The translations under genes were made by a program, and so were the position numbers. From Ruegeria sp. THAF33 (GTDB taxonomy: Bacteria > Pseudomonadota > Alphaproteobacteria > Rhodobacterales > Rhodobacteraceae): DNA of 64,000 bases. Each line of letters opens with the position of its first letter. Position 1 is the first letter of the stretch. The stretch is taken from NCBI RefSeq assembly GCF_009363615.1, contig NZ_CP045384.1, positions 164,501 to 228,500 of the forward strand, given 5' to 3'. Shown here in pieces: positions 25,019 to 34,764 of this stretch. Under the pieces are notes generated by a model. That model saw nothing but the letters and a program-made list of their open reading frames with translations. It was not told the DNA's origin and made no database searches.

Positions 25019-25614
25019 AAGTTCTGGCATTCTCTGATCTGCACATGGCGCGCAACCGGGCAGCCGATCTTGTTGCCGCCAGCGCCGAGGCTGATCTTGT
25101 CATCGGTGCCGGTGATTATTGCAATTCGCGTCAGGGGCTGGACAAGGCGATGCAGATGCTGTCCGGCATTTCGGCCCCGCTGGTCCTGATCCCGGGAAAC
25201 GCGGAAAGTTTAGAAGAGCTGGGCAATGCGGCCCCGGACGGTGTTCATGTCCTGCACGGATCTGGCATGACCATAGACGGCTTGCGCTTGTTTGGTCTTG
25301 GCTATGGCGTACCACCGACCCCGTTCGGAGACTGGTCCTGTGACCTGACGGAAGGTGAGGCGACCGAGATGCTCGACCGGTGTGAAACGGCTGATGTCCT
25401 GATCGTTCATTCTCCGCCCAAAGGGTATGGGGATCAGACATCGCAAGGCCTTTCGGTCGGATCGACTGCCATACGGGATGCGGTGGAACGCCTTCAGCCG
25501 GGATTTGCGTTCTTCGGTCATGTGCATGAAAGCTGGGGCTATCGCGGGTCCTTGGGGCGAACGCATTTGGCCAATCTGGGCCCGATGCCAAGTTGGTTTG
25601 AGGTGGATGCGTGA
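25015..25614 (+). CDS. Calcineurin-like metallophosphoesterase
   Basis: 199 residues, cytosolic. All core motifs of the fold are there: FSDLH (Asp8, His10), GAGDY (Asp34), PGNAE, VHSPP and FFGHVHE. Members of this small type cleave phosphodiesters or nucleotides with two metal ions; the substrate is not evident. The ATG overlaps the glycosylase stop (ATGA), and its own stop overlaps the LysE start, so the three form one operon. A DNA-repair or nucleotide-cleaning role is possible from this linkage. Confidence 0.85.
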   Translation: MKVLAFSDLHMARNRAADLVAASAEADLVIGAGDYCNSRQGLDKAMQMLSGISAPLVLIPGNAESLEELGNAAPDGVHVLHGSGMTIDGLRLFGLGYGVPPTPFGDWSCDLTEGEATEMLDRCETADVLIVHSPPKGYGDQTSQGLSVGSTAIRDAVERLQPGFAFFGHVHESWGYRGSLGRTHLANLGPMPSWFEVDA

Positions 25615-26231
25615 TCGAATTCCAGACTTTGCTGGTCTTTGTTCCAGCGGCACTGGCACTGAACCTGACGCCCGGTGCTGATATGATGTTCTGCTTTGGC
25701 CAAGGGCTGCGATCCGGGGCGTGGCCTTCGGTATCGGCAAGCGCCGGCGTGTCCGTGGGTTCGATGATTCACGTGCTGCTGGCAGGGCTTGGGCTGGGCG
25801 CTGCGGTGTCGGCGCTGCCCTGGCTTTTCGAAGTGATCCGCTGGATGGGTGCCGCTTACCTGATGTTTCTGGCTTGGGGAGCGGTCCGGAACGGCGCTTC
25901 GACAGGGGATGCGCCTATGCGGTCGACGCGCATGGCATTTCGGGATGGGATGTTGGTCAACCTGACCAATCCCAAGGTCATTCTGTTCGTGCTGGCGTTC
26001 ATACCGCAATTCGTCGACCCGACTGCGGGATCGGTTCTGGTGCAGTTCCTGATCTTTGGGCTGATCATCGCGTTTGGCGGGTTCTTGGTAAACGGGCTGG
26101 TCGGAATTTTTGCCGGCGGGGCAGGCAAGGTGCTGATCGGCAACCCGCGCGCCTCGCGTATTTTTGGTTGGGTCACAGGGGGTATATATTCCGCCCTCGC
26201 GATCCGGCTTGTCATGATGGAAAGGGCCTGA
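25611..26231 (+). CDS. LysE family amino-acid exporter
   Basis: 206-residue inner-membrane exporter. The LysE/RhtB signature ALNLTPGADMMFCFGQGLRSG is at residues ~15-35, followed by five or six transmembrane helices (VGSMIHVLLAGLGLGAAVSAL, NLTNPKVILFVLAFIPQFVD). NPKVILF is typical of the family. Start GTG overlaps the phosphoesterase stop by four bases. Substrate cannot be inferred; RhtB-type proteins move threonine or homoserine lactones. Confidence 0.88.
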   Translation: MIEFQTLLVFVPAALALNLTPGADMMFCFGQGLRSGAWPSVSASAGVSVGSMIHVLLAGLGLGAAVSALPWLFEVIRWMGAAYLMFLAWGAVRNGASTGDAPMRSTRMAFRDGMLVNLTNPKVILFVLAFIPQFVDPTAGSVLVQFLIFGLIIAFGGFLVNGLVGIFAGGAGKVLIGNPRASRIFGWVTGGIYSALAIRLVMMERA

Positions 26232-26237
26232 CGCAAG

Positions 26238-26780
26238 ATGTCACGCATTGACGAAACCAAGGAGTTCATCCCCGTCAGAATTGCCGTTCTGACCGTTTCG
26301 GATACCCGATCGATGGACGAAGATCGCTCGGGGCAGACATTGGTGGACCGGATCGAAAAAGCGGGCCATGTTGTTGCGGATCGCCAGATCATCCGGGATG
26401 AGCGCGACCAGATCGCCGATCAGTTGCGGGCATGGGTGGCTAATGAACAGATCGATGTCGTGATCTCGACCGGTGGAACGGGTCTGACGGGGCGGGACGT
26501 GACCGTCGAGGCGCATCGGGACGTGTACGAAAAAGAGATCGACGCATTCGCTACTGTCTTCACCATCATTTCGATGGAGAAAATCGGCACTTCGGCGGTG
26601 CAGTCCCGTGCAACCGGGGGGGTTGCGGGGGGAACATACCTTTTTGCATTGCCCGGCAGCCCGGGGGCCTGCAAGGATGCGTGGGATGGGATTTTGGAAA
26701 AACAGTTCGATTACCGGCATCGCCCCTGCAATTTTGTGGAAATAATGCCCAGATTGGACGAACATCTGCGACGGAAGTAG
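26238..26780 (+). CDS. moaB: Molybdenum cofactor biosynthesis protein B
   Basis: 180-residue MoaB/MogA-type protein that adenylylates molybdopterin before metal insertion. VRIAVLTVSDTRSMDEDRSG starts the fold, STGGTGLTGRDVT is the MPT-binding loop and GTYLFALPGSPGACKDAWDG the later glycine-rich loop. Sits seven bases after LysE and is thus separated from the other molybdenum genes at 42-47 kb, though part of the same cofactor pathway. Followed by about 100 untranslated bases before the RND operon. Confidence 0.93.
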   Translation: MSRIDETKEFIPVRIAVLTVSDTRSMDEDRSGQTLVDRIEKAGHVVADRQIIRDERDQIADQLRAWVANEQIDVVISTGGTGLTGRDVTVEAHRDVYEKEIDAFATVFTIISMEKIGTSAVQSRATGGVAGGTYLFALPGSPGACKDAWDGILEKQFDYRHRPCNFVEIMPRLDEHLRRK

Positions 26781-26886
26781 ACTGGTCGTACGTTCAATTC
26801 CGTATAACCGCTTTGTGGCTTGGCATAATTCGTGATCCGGCTACATGTTGTGGACGGCAGCTTGGTGCAACCGGGGTAACTGTTTG

Positions 26887-28335
26887 ATGCGATTTCTACG
26901 GCAGAGTCTTGTCGGTATCTTTCTGGCGTTCCTGACGCTTGCTCTGCTGTTTATTGCCGCGCAGATCATCATGGGTGCCGTTCAGGACGTCCTGACGCGT
27001 GAGGACCAGGCGCCCGCCGCCCGCGAACGGGTCTTTGCGGTTGCCGTACGTCAGGCCGAAGCGGAAACCGTAATCCCATATCTCGAAGCATTCGGAGAGG
27101 TCCAGAGCCGGCGCAGACTTGAATTGCGCGCGGCACTGGGTGGCCGCGTTGTCGCCCTGGCAGAGGATTTCGTGGATGGCGGAACGGTGACTGCCGGGGA
27201 AGTTCTGGTTGAACTGGATCCGGCGGATGCCCAATCCGCGCTGGATCGGGCCAAGTCCGATCTATTGGACGCACAATTCGAAGAACGTGATGCCGAACGG
27301 TCTTTGCTGCTGGCGCAGGACGAATTGAAATCGGCCGAGGCGCAAGCCGAACTGCGGGAACGGGCGCTGCAACGGCAACGCGATCTGGAGTCCCGAGGGG
27401 TAGGCGCCGCCGCCAGCGTGGAAGAGGCGGAACTGGCGGCTGCTTCGGCACAACAGGCTGTGCTGGCGCGCCGTATCGCGCTTGCGCAGGCTGAATCCCG
27501 CGTCGATCAGGCAACGACGTTGTTGGCGCGGGCGGTGATCGCCTTGGAGGCAGCCGAACGCGATCTTGACGATATGACCATTCGGGCCGGATTCAGCGGT
27601 ACGCTGACCGATGTGACGCTTGTGGAAGGGCGGTTGGTGTCGGCGAATGAAAAACTGGCTGAACTGGTTGATCCAAACGCTCTTGAAGTGGCGTTCCGGG
27701 TGTCGACGGCACAATATGTACGTCTGTTGGACGAGAATGACAGGCTGATCAACGCACCGGTCACGGTTTCGCTTGAGGTGACGGGCACCGATCTGACCGC
27801 GACTGGTCATATCAGCCGCGACAGCGGCTCTGCGGGCGAGGGTCAGACCGGACGACTGATCTATGCGCGTCTGCAAGAGGCATCCGGTTTCAAGCCCGAA
27901 GATTTCGTCACCGTCTCGGTTCAGGAACAACCGCTTGCCAATGTGTTCCGCTTGCCGTCTTCGGCATTGGACGCATCGGGAACGGTTCTGGTGCTGGGTG
28001 CGGATGACCGCCTGGAAAGCTTGCCGGTGCAGCTTGTCCGCAGACAGGGTGACGAGGTTTTGCTGCGGGGCGACGGGTTGGAAGGGCGCGAGGTTGTGAT
28101 CGGGCGCACGCCGTTGCTTGGATCTGGCGTGCGGGTGCGGCCCTTGCGGCTTGAGGCCGGGGCAGACCCGGGTATGGTCGAACTGTCAGATGCGAAACGC
28201 GCTGAACTCGTGGCCCGGGTCGAGGCCAGCGAAACCATGCCTCAGGATGAGAAAACTCAGGTTCTCGGTCAGTTGCGGGAAGCGCGCGTCCCTTCATCTC
28301 TGGTGCGGCGCATTGAAACCAAGGCCGGGGGCTGA
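26887..28335 (+). CDS. RND efflux periplasmic adaptor (membrane fusion protein)
   Basis: About 482 residues. A single amino-terminal hydrophobic helix (LVGIFLAFLTLALLFIAAQIIM) anchors it in the inner membrane. The lipoyl half is LAEDFVDGGTVTAGEVLVELDPAD, followed by a long Ala/Glu/Gln/Arg-rich coiled coil (residues ~120-215), then the second lipoyl half IRAGFSGTLTDVTLVEGRLVS and a beta-barrel. It docks the RND pump that follows five bases later. The ATG at 26887 has only a weak ribosome site. No outer-membrane channel (TolC-type) gene is linked, so one from elsewhere is used. Confidence 0.9.
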   Translation: MRFLRQSLVGIFLAFLTLALLFIAAQIIMGAVQDVLTREDQAPAARERVFAVAVRQAEAETVIPYLEAFGEVQSRRRLELRAALGGRVVALAEDFVDGGTVTAGEVLVELDPADAQSALDRAKSDLLDAQFEERDAERSLLLAQDELKSAEAQAELRERALQRQRDLESRGVGAAASVEEAELAAASAQQAVLARRIALAQAESRVDQATTLLARAVIALEAAERDLDDMTIRAGFSGTLTDVTLVEGRLVSANEKLAELVDPNALEVAFRVSTAQYVRLLDENDRLINAPVTVSLEVTGTDLTATGHISRDSGSAGEGQTGRLIYARLQEASGFKPEDFVTVSVQEQPLANVFRLPSSALDASGTVLVLGADDRLESLPVQLVRRQGDEVLLRGDGLEGREVVIGRTPLLGSGVRVRPLRLEAGADPGMVELSDAKRAELVARVEASETMPQDEKTQVLGQLREARVPSSLVRRIETKAGG

Positions 28336-28340
28336 GCGTC

Positions 28341-31300
28341 ATGATGCGCGAGATACCTGGCGCAGCGGGTGGCCTTCTCAGCTATTTCACACGGCACCGG
28401 ACGGTCGCCAATTTGCTGCTGCTGGTGATGCTGGTTCTGGGTGCAGCGGCTATCCCGAACATGCGGGCGCAGTTCTTTCCGGATGTCATTCTGGAACGCG
28501 TTGATGTCACCGTCTCGTGGGAAGGTGCAGGCCCCGAGGACATGGATGCAGGTATCGTGCAGTTGTTGGAACCTGCACTGCTGGCCGTTGAAGGGGTAAC
28601 CAGCACCGAGGCCAGCTCACACCCAAGTTGGACCCGCGTCAGACTGGAGTTCGAGCCGAACTGGGACATGTCCCGCGCGGTCGAAGACGTCCGGACCGCG
28701 ATAGACGGTGTGACGGATCTGCCCGAAGGTTCGGAAGAACCTGAAATTCGGCGCGGCGCTTGGCGGGATCGGGTGACGGATGTCGTTATCAGTGGCCCCA
28801 CAGACACCAATCAACTGGCGAAGCTGACGGATGAGTTCATCAACCGCTTGTTCTCGGCAGGGGTTACGCGAACGGAAATCAGGGGCATTGCCGCGCCTCA
28901 GATCATTGTCGAAATCACCACGGCGCAATTGATCGCCAATGACATCACCATGGAAGAGATCGCGTCGGCGATTGCGGCCGAGGTCAGCACCGATCCCGCT
29001 GGTGAGGTTGAGGGCGCAGGTGCGCGTATCCGGGCCGGAACCGAAAAGAGGACCCCGGAGCAGATCGAAGACATCGCGCTGCGGACCTTTGCCAACGGGG
29101 CTAAGCTGAAAGTCGGTGATATCGCCAGGATTCGGGTCGAAGGTGTCACACGGCATCGCAGTTATTTCGTCGGCGACGATCCGGCCATGTCCATCCGGGT
29201 CGACCGATCAAATCTGGGCGATGCGATAGACATCCAGCACACGGTCGAAGATGTTGCCCGTGAAATGCAGGCCAGCTTGCCCGAAGGTGTGAAGATTGAG
29301 CTGATCCGCACCCGCGCTCAGGCCATAACCGACCGATTGAACATTCTGGTCAACAACGGGTTGATGGGTCTCGGCCTTGTCGTCTGCCTGCTGTTCTTGT
29401 TCCTCAACGCGCGCATCGCCTTCTGGGTTGCGGCGGGTATCCCCGTGGCGATGTCGGCCGCAATCGCATTGATGTATCTGGGGGGCTTGTCGCTGAACAT
29501 GGTCTCGCTGTTCGGCCTGATCATCACGCTGGGCATCGTGGTTGATGACGCCATCGTGGTGGGAGAACACGCGGATTTCCGCGCCCGGCGTTTGGGTGAG
29601 CCGCCTGTTGTGGCTGCGGAACGTGCGGCGCGGCGGATGGCCATGCCGGTGCTGGCTGCGACTGTCACGACGGTAATCGCGTTTTTCGGTCTGACCCTGG
29701 TGGGCGGACGTTTCGGAGAATTGATCCGCGACATTCCCTTTACGGTGATCGCCGTTTTGATCGCTTCGCTGGTCGAATGCTTTCTGATCCTTCCCAATCA
29801 CATGGCGCACGCCATCGCGCATTCGGCCAAGGAACACTGGTATGATCTGCCCAACCGGGTCGTCAACCGTGGTTTCCGTTGGGTTCGGGATCACTTGTTC
29901 CGTCCCTTGATCGCCTGGGTGATATGGGCACGCTACGTGGTCGTGGCGCTGATGATCGCGGTACTGGCCAGCCAGGTGGCACTGTTCATTCGCGGCGACG
30001 TGAATTGGCGTTTTTTCAATGCACCAGAGCGAAGTTCCGTGACCGGCGGCTTTATCATGCGCGAAGGTTCGACGCGATCAGATACGCTGGAAATGATGCG
30101 CCTTCTGCAACAGGCGGTCAATGACTTGGGCCAGATCTATGAAGAGCGTCATGGGCGCAATCCGATCGACTATGTCCTGGCCGAGGTTGGCGGCAATGCA
30201 GGCCGACAGCTGGCTGCTGCGGATGGTAAGGATGGCAGTTTGTTGGGTGGTATCTCGATCGAACTCATCGATGCCGATCTGCGCCCTTATTCAAGTTTCG
30301 AATTCGTCGGAGAGTTGCAGGAATTCGCGCCGCGCCATCCCAAGCTCGAAGTGATCAGCTTCCGGGGGTGGCGGTCCGGCCCGGGTGGCGACGCCATCGA
30401 CGTGCAGTTTTTCGGCTCTGACGTGAGCGTTCTAAAGGCCGCGTCCGAAGACTTGCAGGCCGAGCTGTCGAAATTTCCCGAAGTCTCGGCGCTGGAAGAC
30501 AACCTGGCTTATGACAAGGAAGAGTTCATCCTGGACCTGACTGCACAGGGAGAGGCGCTGGGTTTCAGGATAGAAACGCTTGGTCGCGCCTTGCGCAATC
30601 GCCTGAACGGTATCGAAGCTGCAACTTTCCCGGACGGGCCACGCAGTGCCGAGATCCGTGTGGAACTGCCTGAAGGCGAACTGACGGCTGATTTTCTCGA
30701 GCGTACGCTCATGCGGTCTCCTGATGGGGTTTACGTACCGCTGGCCGACATCGTTTCGGTCGAGCGTGAATCCGGTTTCTCGACGGTTCGGCGCGAAAAC
30801 GGTCTGAGGGTTGTTTCGGTCTATGGCGACATTTCCGAGGATGACCCGGCACGCGCGGCTGAAATCGAACGGGCGATGCAGGAAGAAATCCTGCCGAATA
30901 TCGCTGCCGAACGGCAAGTCGAGTGGCGCATGTCGGGCCTCAGCGAACAGGAAAATGAATTCCTTGCCGAAGCCCGCACCGGTTTGATCCTGTGCCTGAC
31001 AGGTATCTACCTTGTTCTGGCCTGGGTGTTCGCCAGCTGGACAAGGCCAGTGGTTGTCATGGCAATCATACCTTTTGGCCTCGTTGGTGCAATCTGGGGC
31101 CACTACATCTGGGATGTGCCGCTCAGCATGTTCACGGTGGTCGGGTTGCTGGGCATGACGGGGATCATCATCAACGACTCGATCGTTCTGGTGACGACGA
31201 TAGATGCGTATCAAAGAGACCGTGGTCTGGTTCCGTCCATTGTCGAAGGTGCAGCGGACAGGTTGCGTCCCGTGATGTTGACCACTTTGACCACGGTTCT

Positions 31301-31742
31301 TGGACTTGCACCGTTGCTTTACGAAGGCTCGCAACAGGCGCAATTCCTCAAGCCGACCGTGATCACGCTGGTTTACGGGCTTGGGTTCGGGATGTTGCTG
31401 GTTCTGATCCTGGTGCCTGCTCTGCTGGCGATCCTCAATGACGTGGCGCGTCCTATGACAGCCATGCGCCGTGCCGCGCGGGCACCCGACCGGGTGGTTC
31501 GCGGGGCGCTGGCGGCAACCGGGGCCGCATTGGCTGTTTGGTTCGGCCTGACGATGATTTGGCCCGCGGTTACAGGCGCACCGCTTGGCGTGCTGCAAGG
31601 CCTCTATGCGGGTGGAGATGGCATTGCGGTGCTGCGAATGGGGTTGGGTGCATTCCTGGCCGGGGCAATTCTGATCGTGGTCCTGAGCGTGATCCTGTCA
31701 GGTTTGCTTTATGGGCGGCTGACAAGATCGGCCGATGCCTGA
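28341..31742 (+). CDS. RND family efflux permease with extra C-terminal helices
   Basis: 1133-residue inner-membrane pump driven by protons, with the usual two halves of six helices and two large periplasmic loops. Opening: [21 protein letters not shown]4 keeps the paired aspartates ([15 protein letters not shown]). In TM10, where AcrB-type pumps have the proton-relay lysine, the sequence is [11 protein letters not shown], i.e. Asn. After the canonical last helix there is an added stretch of about 85 residues with two further hydrophobic segments ([39 protein letters not shown]). Substrate unknown; no regulator is adjacent. Overlaps the converging Nudix gene by 34 bases. Confidence 0.92.
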   Translation: MMREIPGAAGGLLSYFTRHRTVANLLLLVMLVLGAAAIPNMRAQFFPDVILERVDVTVSWEGAGPEDMDAGIVQLLEPALLAVEGVTSTEASSHPSWTRVRLEFEPNWDMSRAVEDVRTAIDGVTDLPEGSEEPEIRRGAWRDRVTDVVISGPTDTNQLAKLTDEFINRLFSAGVTRTEIRGIAAPQIIVEITTAQLIANDITMEEIASAIAAEVSTDPAGEVEGAGARIRAGTEKRTPEQIEDIALRTFANGAKLKVGDIARIRVEGVTRHRSYFVGDDPAMSIRVDRSNLGDAIDIQHTVEDVAREMQASLPEGVKIELIRTRAQAITDRLNILVNNGLMGLGLVVCLLFLFLNARIAFWVAAGIPVAMSAAIALMYLGGLSLNMVSLFGLIITLGIVVDDAIVVGEHADFRARRLGEPPVVAAERAARRMAMPVLAATVTTVIAFFGLTLVGGRFGELIRDIPFTVIAVLIASLVECFLILPNHMAHAIAHSAKEHWYDLPNRVVNRGFRWVRDHLFRPLIAWVIWARYVVVALMIAVLASQVALFIRGDVNWRFFNAPERSSVTGGFIMREGSTRSDTLEMMRLLQQAVNDLGQIYEERHGRNPIDYVLAEVGGNAGRQLAAADGKDGSLLGGISIELIDADLRPYSSFEFVGELQEFAPRHPKLEVISFRGWRSGPGGDAIDVQFFGSDVSVLKAASEDLQAELSKFPEVSALEDNLAYDKEEFILDLTAQGEALGFRIETLGRALRNRLNGIEAATFPDGPRSAEIRVELPEGELTADFLERTLMRSPDGVYVPLADIVSVERESGFSTVRRENGLRVVSVYGDISEDDPARAAEIERAMQEEILPNIAAERQVEWRMSGLSEQENEFLAEARTGLILCLTGIYLVLAWVFASWTRPVVVMAIIPFGLVGAIWGHYIWDVPLSMFTVVGLLGMTGIIINDSIVLVTTIDAYQRDRGLVPSIVEGAADRLRPVMLTTLTTVLGLAPLLYEGSQQAQFLKPTVITLVYGLGFGMLLVLILVPALLAILNDVARPMTAMRRAARAPDRVVRGALAATGAALAVWFGLTMIWPAVTGAPLGVLQGLYAGGDGIAVLRMGLGAFLAGAILIVVLSVILSGLLYGRLTRSADA

Positions 31743-32158
31743 TCCGCGCGGATCGCGTGTTCCAAAAGGTCGATGACCCGCGCGCTCATCGGCAGGTCGC
31801 CCCGGCGTATCTGCTCGATGGCAAACCAGCGGGCATCCAGCGCGTCGTCACCAGCTTGTGGCGTGCCGGAATGATAGCGGCAGGCAACGCCGACCAACAG
31901 GTAATGGGACAAAACCTGCCCCGCCTTGTCGTGACGCAGCAGATCCAGATTTCTCAGGTAGTGTGACGGTTCCGCAATCACCGAGGTTTCTTCCCGCAAC
32001 TCGCGCTGCGCCGCCTGCAAAACGGTTTCACCCCACTCTACATGGCCGCCGGGGAACCCCCACAGCCCTTTGTCCGGCTGTTTGCTGCGCTGAACCAGAA
32101 GAACCTTGTCCTGATGCAGAACAATCGCCAATGCACCGATCTTGGGGGATTGGCTCAT
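31709..32158 (-). CDS. Nudix hydrolase
   Basis: 149-residue pyrophosphohydrolase, probably housecleaning NTPs or NDP-sugars. The Nudix box reads [24 protein letters not shown]: the metal-binding REL-REE is intact, but the glycine expected near the end is serine. Strand before it: [16 protein letters not shown]. Its ATG at 32158 is four bases past the stop of the DsbD-N-like gene, so they form an operon. The tail runs 34 bases into the end of the RND pump gene on the other strand. Confidence 0.87.
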   Translation of the reverse strand: MSQSPKIGALAIVLHQDKVLLVQRSKQPDKGLWGFPGGHVEWGETVLQAAQRELREETSVIAEPSHYLRNLDLLRHDKAGQVLSHYLLVGVACRYHSGTPQAGDDALDARWFAIEQIRRGDLPMSARVIDLLEHAIRADQASADLVSRP

Positions 32159-32162
32159 GCAC

Positions 32163-32975
32163 TCAGCCCGCGCTACAGCCCAGAATATCCACCGCGTGGT
32201 CGGATCCCAGAACGGTGATCCGGATCTCGGACCGGTCCAGCGCAAAAGGTGCACCTGATGCGTGTATGATTTCAGCTTCGGCCACCAATGTATCCCCCTG
32301 CCTCTGAGATACGGGTTGCGAGGCCCATAGCAAAGGATTGCCGGGTTCGATCACGGCGACTTCTCGACCACCCGCGGACGGCATCGTCATCCGTGCCTCG
32401 ATCCGCATCCCATCTTTCGTGGGCGTCAGATTGCAGGTGGTCTTGGTGACACGGGCTTCGCGCGCGGAATAGGGCCTTTGCGCCATCGCTGCGGCAATCG
32501 CCGGGTTGCGATCAGCTTCGGCGTCCAGCGTGTGGTCGAAATCCAGGCGTTCCGGGATGCAAACGTCTTTGCAGACCCCCAGATCCATCTTACCTTTCAG
32601 ACGGACCGGTTTTGCCGGGTTGCGCGGAGTGACCTTGATGGGCAGGACCAGCTGATTTTCATAGCCAATCGATTGCAGTCCATTCTGGTCAAAGACTTCG
32701 GGCGAGGGCCAGATGATTTCCACCTGGCCGACATTGCTGGATCGCTTCCAGTCGAACTCGGGCGGGATGCCGGAATCTCCTGGCGCGCGCCAGTAGGTCT
32801 TCCAGCCATCCTTGAGCGTCAGTTTCAGCGCGGTCATGTAGGTGCCGTTGGTCGTCCGTCCACCATCCAGAACATCCAGCCGAACCACGTTGTCCAAGTC
32901 TTGCGCGGCAACTGGAACGGACAGGCTCAGACACGCGAGCGCGGCGACGGCGGTGAGTTTGATCGGCATCTTCAT
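32163..32975 (-). CDS. Periplasmic DsbD N-terminal-domain-like protein
   Basis: 270 residues with a signal peptide ([25 protein letters not shown]). The body matches the amino (alpha) domain of Dsb[32 protein letters not shown], and the redox segment [15 protein letters not shown] with CxxxC, plus two later cysteines ([15 protein letters not shown]). The transmembrane beta and thioredoxin gamma domains of full DsbD are absent, so reductant must come from another protein, for instance a CcdA/ScsB-type partner encoded elsewhere. Possible role: reducing periplasmic thiols, or copper/cytochrome maturation. Cotranscribed with the Nudix gene. Confidence 0.82.
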   Translation of the reverse strand: MKMPIKLTAVAALACLSLSVPVAAQDLDNVVRLDVLDGGRTTNGTYMTALKLTLKDGWKTYWRAPGDSGIPPEFDWKRSSNVGQVEIIWPSPEVFDQNGLQSIGYENQLVLPIKVTPRNPAKPVRLKGKMDLGVCKDVCIPERLDFDHTLDAEADRNPAIAAAMAQRPYSAREARVTKTTCNLTPTKDGMRIEARMTMPSAGGREVAVIEPGNPLLWASQPVSQRQGDTLVAEAEIIHASGAPFALDRSEIRITVLGSDHAVDILGCSAG

Positions 32976-33120
32976 ACCCCATAAATGCGCGTCGATGGCG
33001 CGGATTCCAAGTCACGATCCGGTCACTGCGTTGAAATCTGTCGAAATACGGGTTGGTCTCTTGCAAACTGGGGTGCGGCAGGGCCATTGTTGACGTGAAC
33101 TGACAAAGAGATGACGGCCC

Positions 33121-33675
33121 ATGGACCTGACCGGAAAACTGTTGATTGCGATGCCCGGAATGGGCGATCCGCGATTCGACCATTCGGTGGTGTATATGTG
33201 CAGCCATGGCGACGATGGCGCCATGGGATTGATCGTGAACAAGCCTTCGGATCTGCGAATCAAGACGTTGCTTGGGCAGCTGAACATCGCCTGCCGTATC
33301 CCGGTGATCGGAGAGCGCCTTGTGCATTTCGGTGGCCCGGTCGAGATGTCGCGCGGATTTGTCCTGCACAGCGCCGATTACGAGGCCAATCTGCATTCAA
33401 TGCATATTTCCGCGGATTTCAGCATGACGGCGACACTGGATGTGCTTGAAGATCTGGCCTCTGGCAGCGGACCACTGAATTCGATGCTGACGCTGGGCTA
33501 TTCCGGCTGGGGCCCGGGTCAGCTTGAGGACGAAATCGCGATGAACGGCTGGCTGACCACCGAAGCGACGACGAAACTTGTCTTCGACGTGCCTGATGAC
33601 GAAAAATGGGAAGCTGCCTTGGCGACGCTCGGGGTGGATCCTCTGACGTTGTCCGCCAGCGCAGGCCGGGCCTGA
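33121..33675 (+). CDS. YqgE/AlgH family protein (UPF0301)
   Basis: 184 residues, cytosolic. MDLTGKLLIAMPGMGDPRFD, VVYMCSHGDDGAMGLIVNKP and FGGPVEMSRGFVLHSADYE are diagnostic; ...LGYSGWGPGQLEDEI is the strongest block. Function unknown; named after a supposed regulator of alginate genes in Pseudomonas. Divergent from the DsbD-N gene over 145 bases; its stop and the Sua5 stop are adjacent. Confidence 0.93.
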   Translation: MDLTGKLLIAMPGMGDPRFDHSVVYMCSHGDDGAMGLIVNKPSDLRIKTLLGQLNIACRIPVIGERLVHFGGPVEMSRGFVLHSADYEANLHSMHISADFSMTATLDVLEDLASGSGPLNSMLTLGYSGWGPGQLEDEIAMNGWLTTEATTKLVFDVPDDEKWEAALATLGVDPLTLSASAGRA

Positions 33676-34626
33676 TCAGCTGTCGCGTGGCGCAGCGGCG
33701 CGGCGCAGCCTGTCGTTGATTGCGGCCCCCAATCCGGTGTTCGGGATCGGAGATACGGCAATTGGTCGGCCGGTCTCGTTCAATCTGTGAAGGGCTGCAA
33801 AGAGGTTCGCGGCCGCCTGGGTTAGACGTCCATCGACAGACAGGTTCAGGTCGCAATCCACCGCTCCAAAGCCCAGCAGAACCTCATCCCCGTGACGCGC
33901 AGTGGCGTTCAGGCGGACCGGGGCGTCGGGCGCATAATGCGACTGCAACTGCCCCGGAGCGGTCAGCAGATCGCCGGATTGGTGCAGGTGCAGGTGCAGG
34001 TTCAGCACGCTTTCGATCCGGTCCAACGCAACGCCGCCCGGACGCAGCAATGTGGGCTCTCCGGCCAGACCGACAATGGTGGATTCCAGCCCCACCGCAC
34101 AGGGACCGTCGTCCAGAACAGCCGCGATCCTTCCGCCAAGACCGGACCACACATGAGCCGCCGTCGTGGGGCTGATCTGACCCGAGGGATTAGCCGAAGG
34201 GGCCGCGACCGGTCCGTCAAAGTCGGCCAGCAGCGCACGCGCCGTCGGATGCGCAGGTACCCGCACGGCCAGAGTGTCCAGCCCGGCGGTCACCAGCGAA
34301 GAAACCCCGTGCCCTTCGCGCAACGGCAAAACCAAGGTCAGAGGACCGGGCCAGAAGGCCTGTGCCAGCTGCTCGGCCAGATCCGACCATTGCACAAAGC
34401 GCTGGGCCGCTTCGACCGAGGCGACATGGGCGATCAGCGGGTTGAAGCTGGGCCGTCCCTTGGCCTCGTAAATCGATGCGACGGCCTGTCCGTTGCTGGC
34501 GTCGCCGCCAAGGCCATAGACCGTTTCGGTCGGAAAAGCGACCAGAAGACCCTGGCGCAAAAAATCGGCAGCCTGCGCGATGCCGCCGGGATCTGCCGTC
34601 AATTCCTGTGTGCCGGATGAGATCAT
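33676..34626 (-). CDS. L-threonylcarbamoyladenylate synthase, Sua5 type
   Basis: 316 residues. Makes threonylcarbamoyl-AMP from threonine, bicarbonate and ATP for the universal t6A modification of tRNA position 37. The YrdC core occupies residues ~18-205: LLVAFPTETVYGLGGDASN, IYEAKGRPSFNPLIAHV, VRVPAHPTARALL and SANPSGQISPTTA. The longer carboxy part (after ~225) is the Sua5 domain, which distinguishes it from short TsaC. The ATG at 34626 gives the normal length; the frame stays open further, without a site. Convergent with algH. Confidence 0.92.
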   Translation of the reverse strand: MISSGTQELTADPGGIAQAADFLRQGLLVAFPTETVYGLGGDASNGQAVASIYEAKGRPSFNPLIAHVASVEAAQRFVQWSDLAEQLAQAFWPGPLTLVLPLREGHGVSSLVTAGLDTLAVRVPAHPTARALLADFDGPVAAPSANPSGQISPTTAAHVWSGLGGRIAAVLDDGPCAVGLESTIVGLAGEPTLLRPGGVALDRIESVLNLHLHLHQSGDLLTAPGQLQSHYAPDAPVRLNATARHGDEVLLGFGAVDCDLNLSVDGRLTQAAANLFAALHRLNETGRPIAVSPIPNTGLGAAINDRLRRAAAPRDS

Positions 34627-34764
34627 ATCTGATGACGCCGCGTTTTGGTTGCCTGGAACTTGAGGTAAGGTACGTAATCGGTTCAGGCCCACACGCTTAC
34701 CGGCGCTTGCATTTGATTCCAAGCCCGCCGATGCATTCTGATCCGTTAGACCCCGAGAGAAATC

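Noticed and set aside
28341..31742. RND pump pair as a possible novel export system
   Set aside because: Domain order and partner adaptor are ordinary; only the TM10 residue and added helices are notable and are reported separately.
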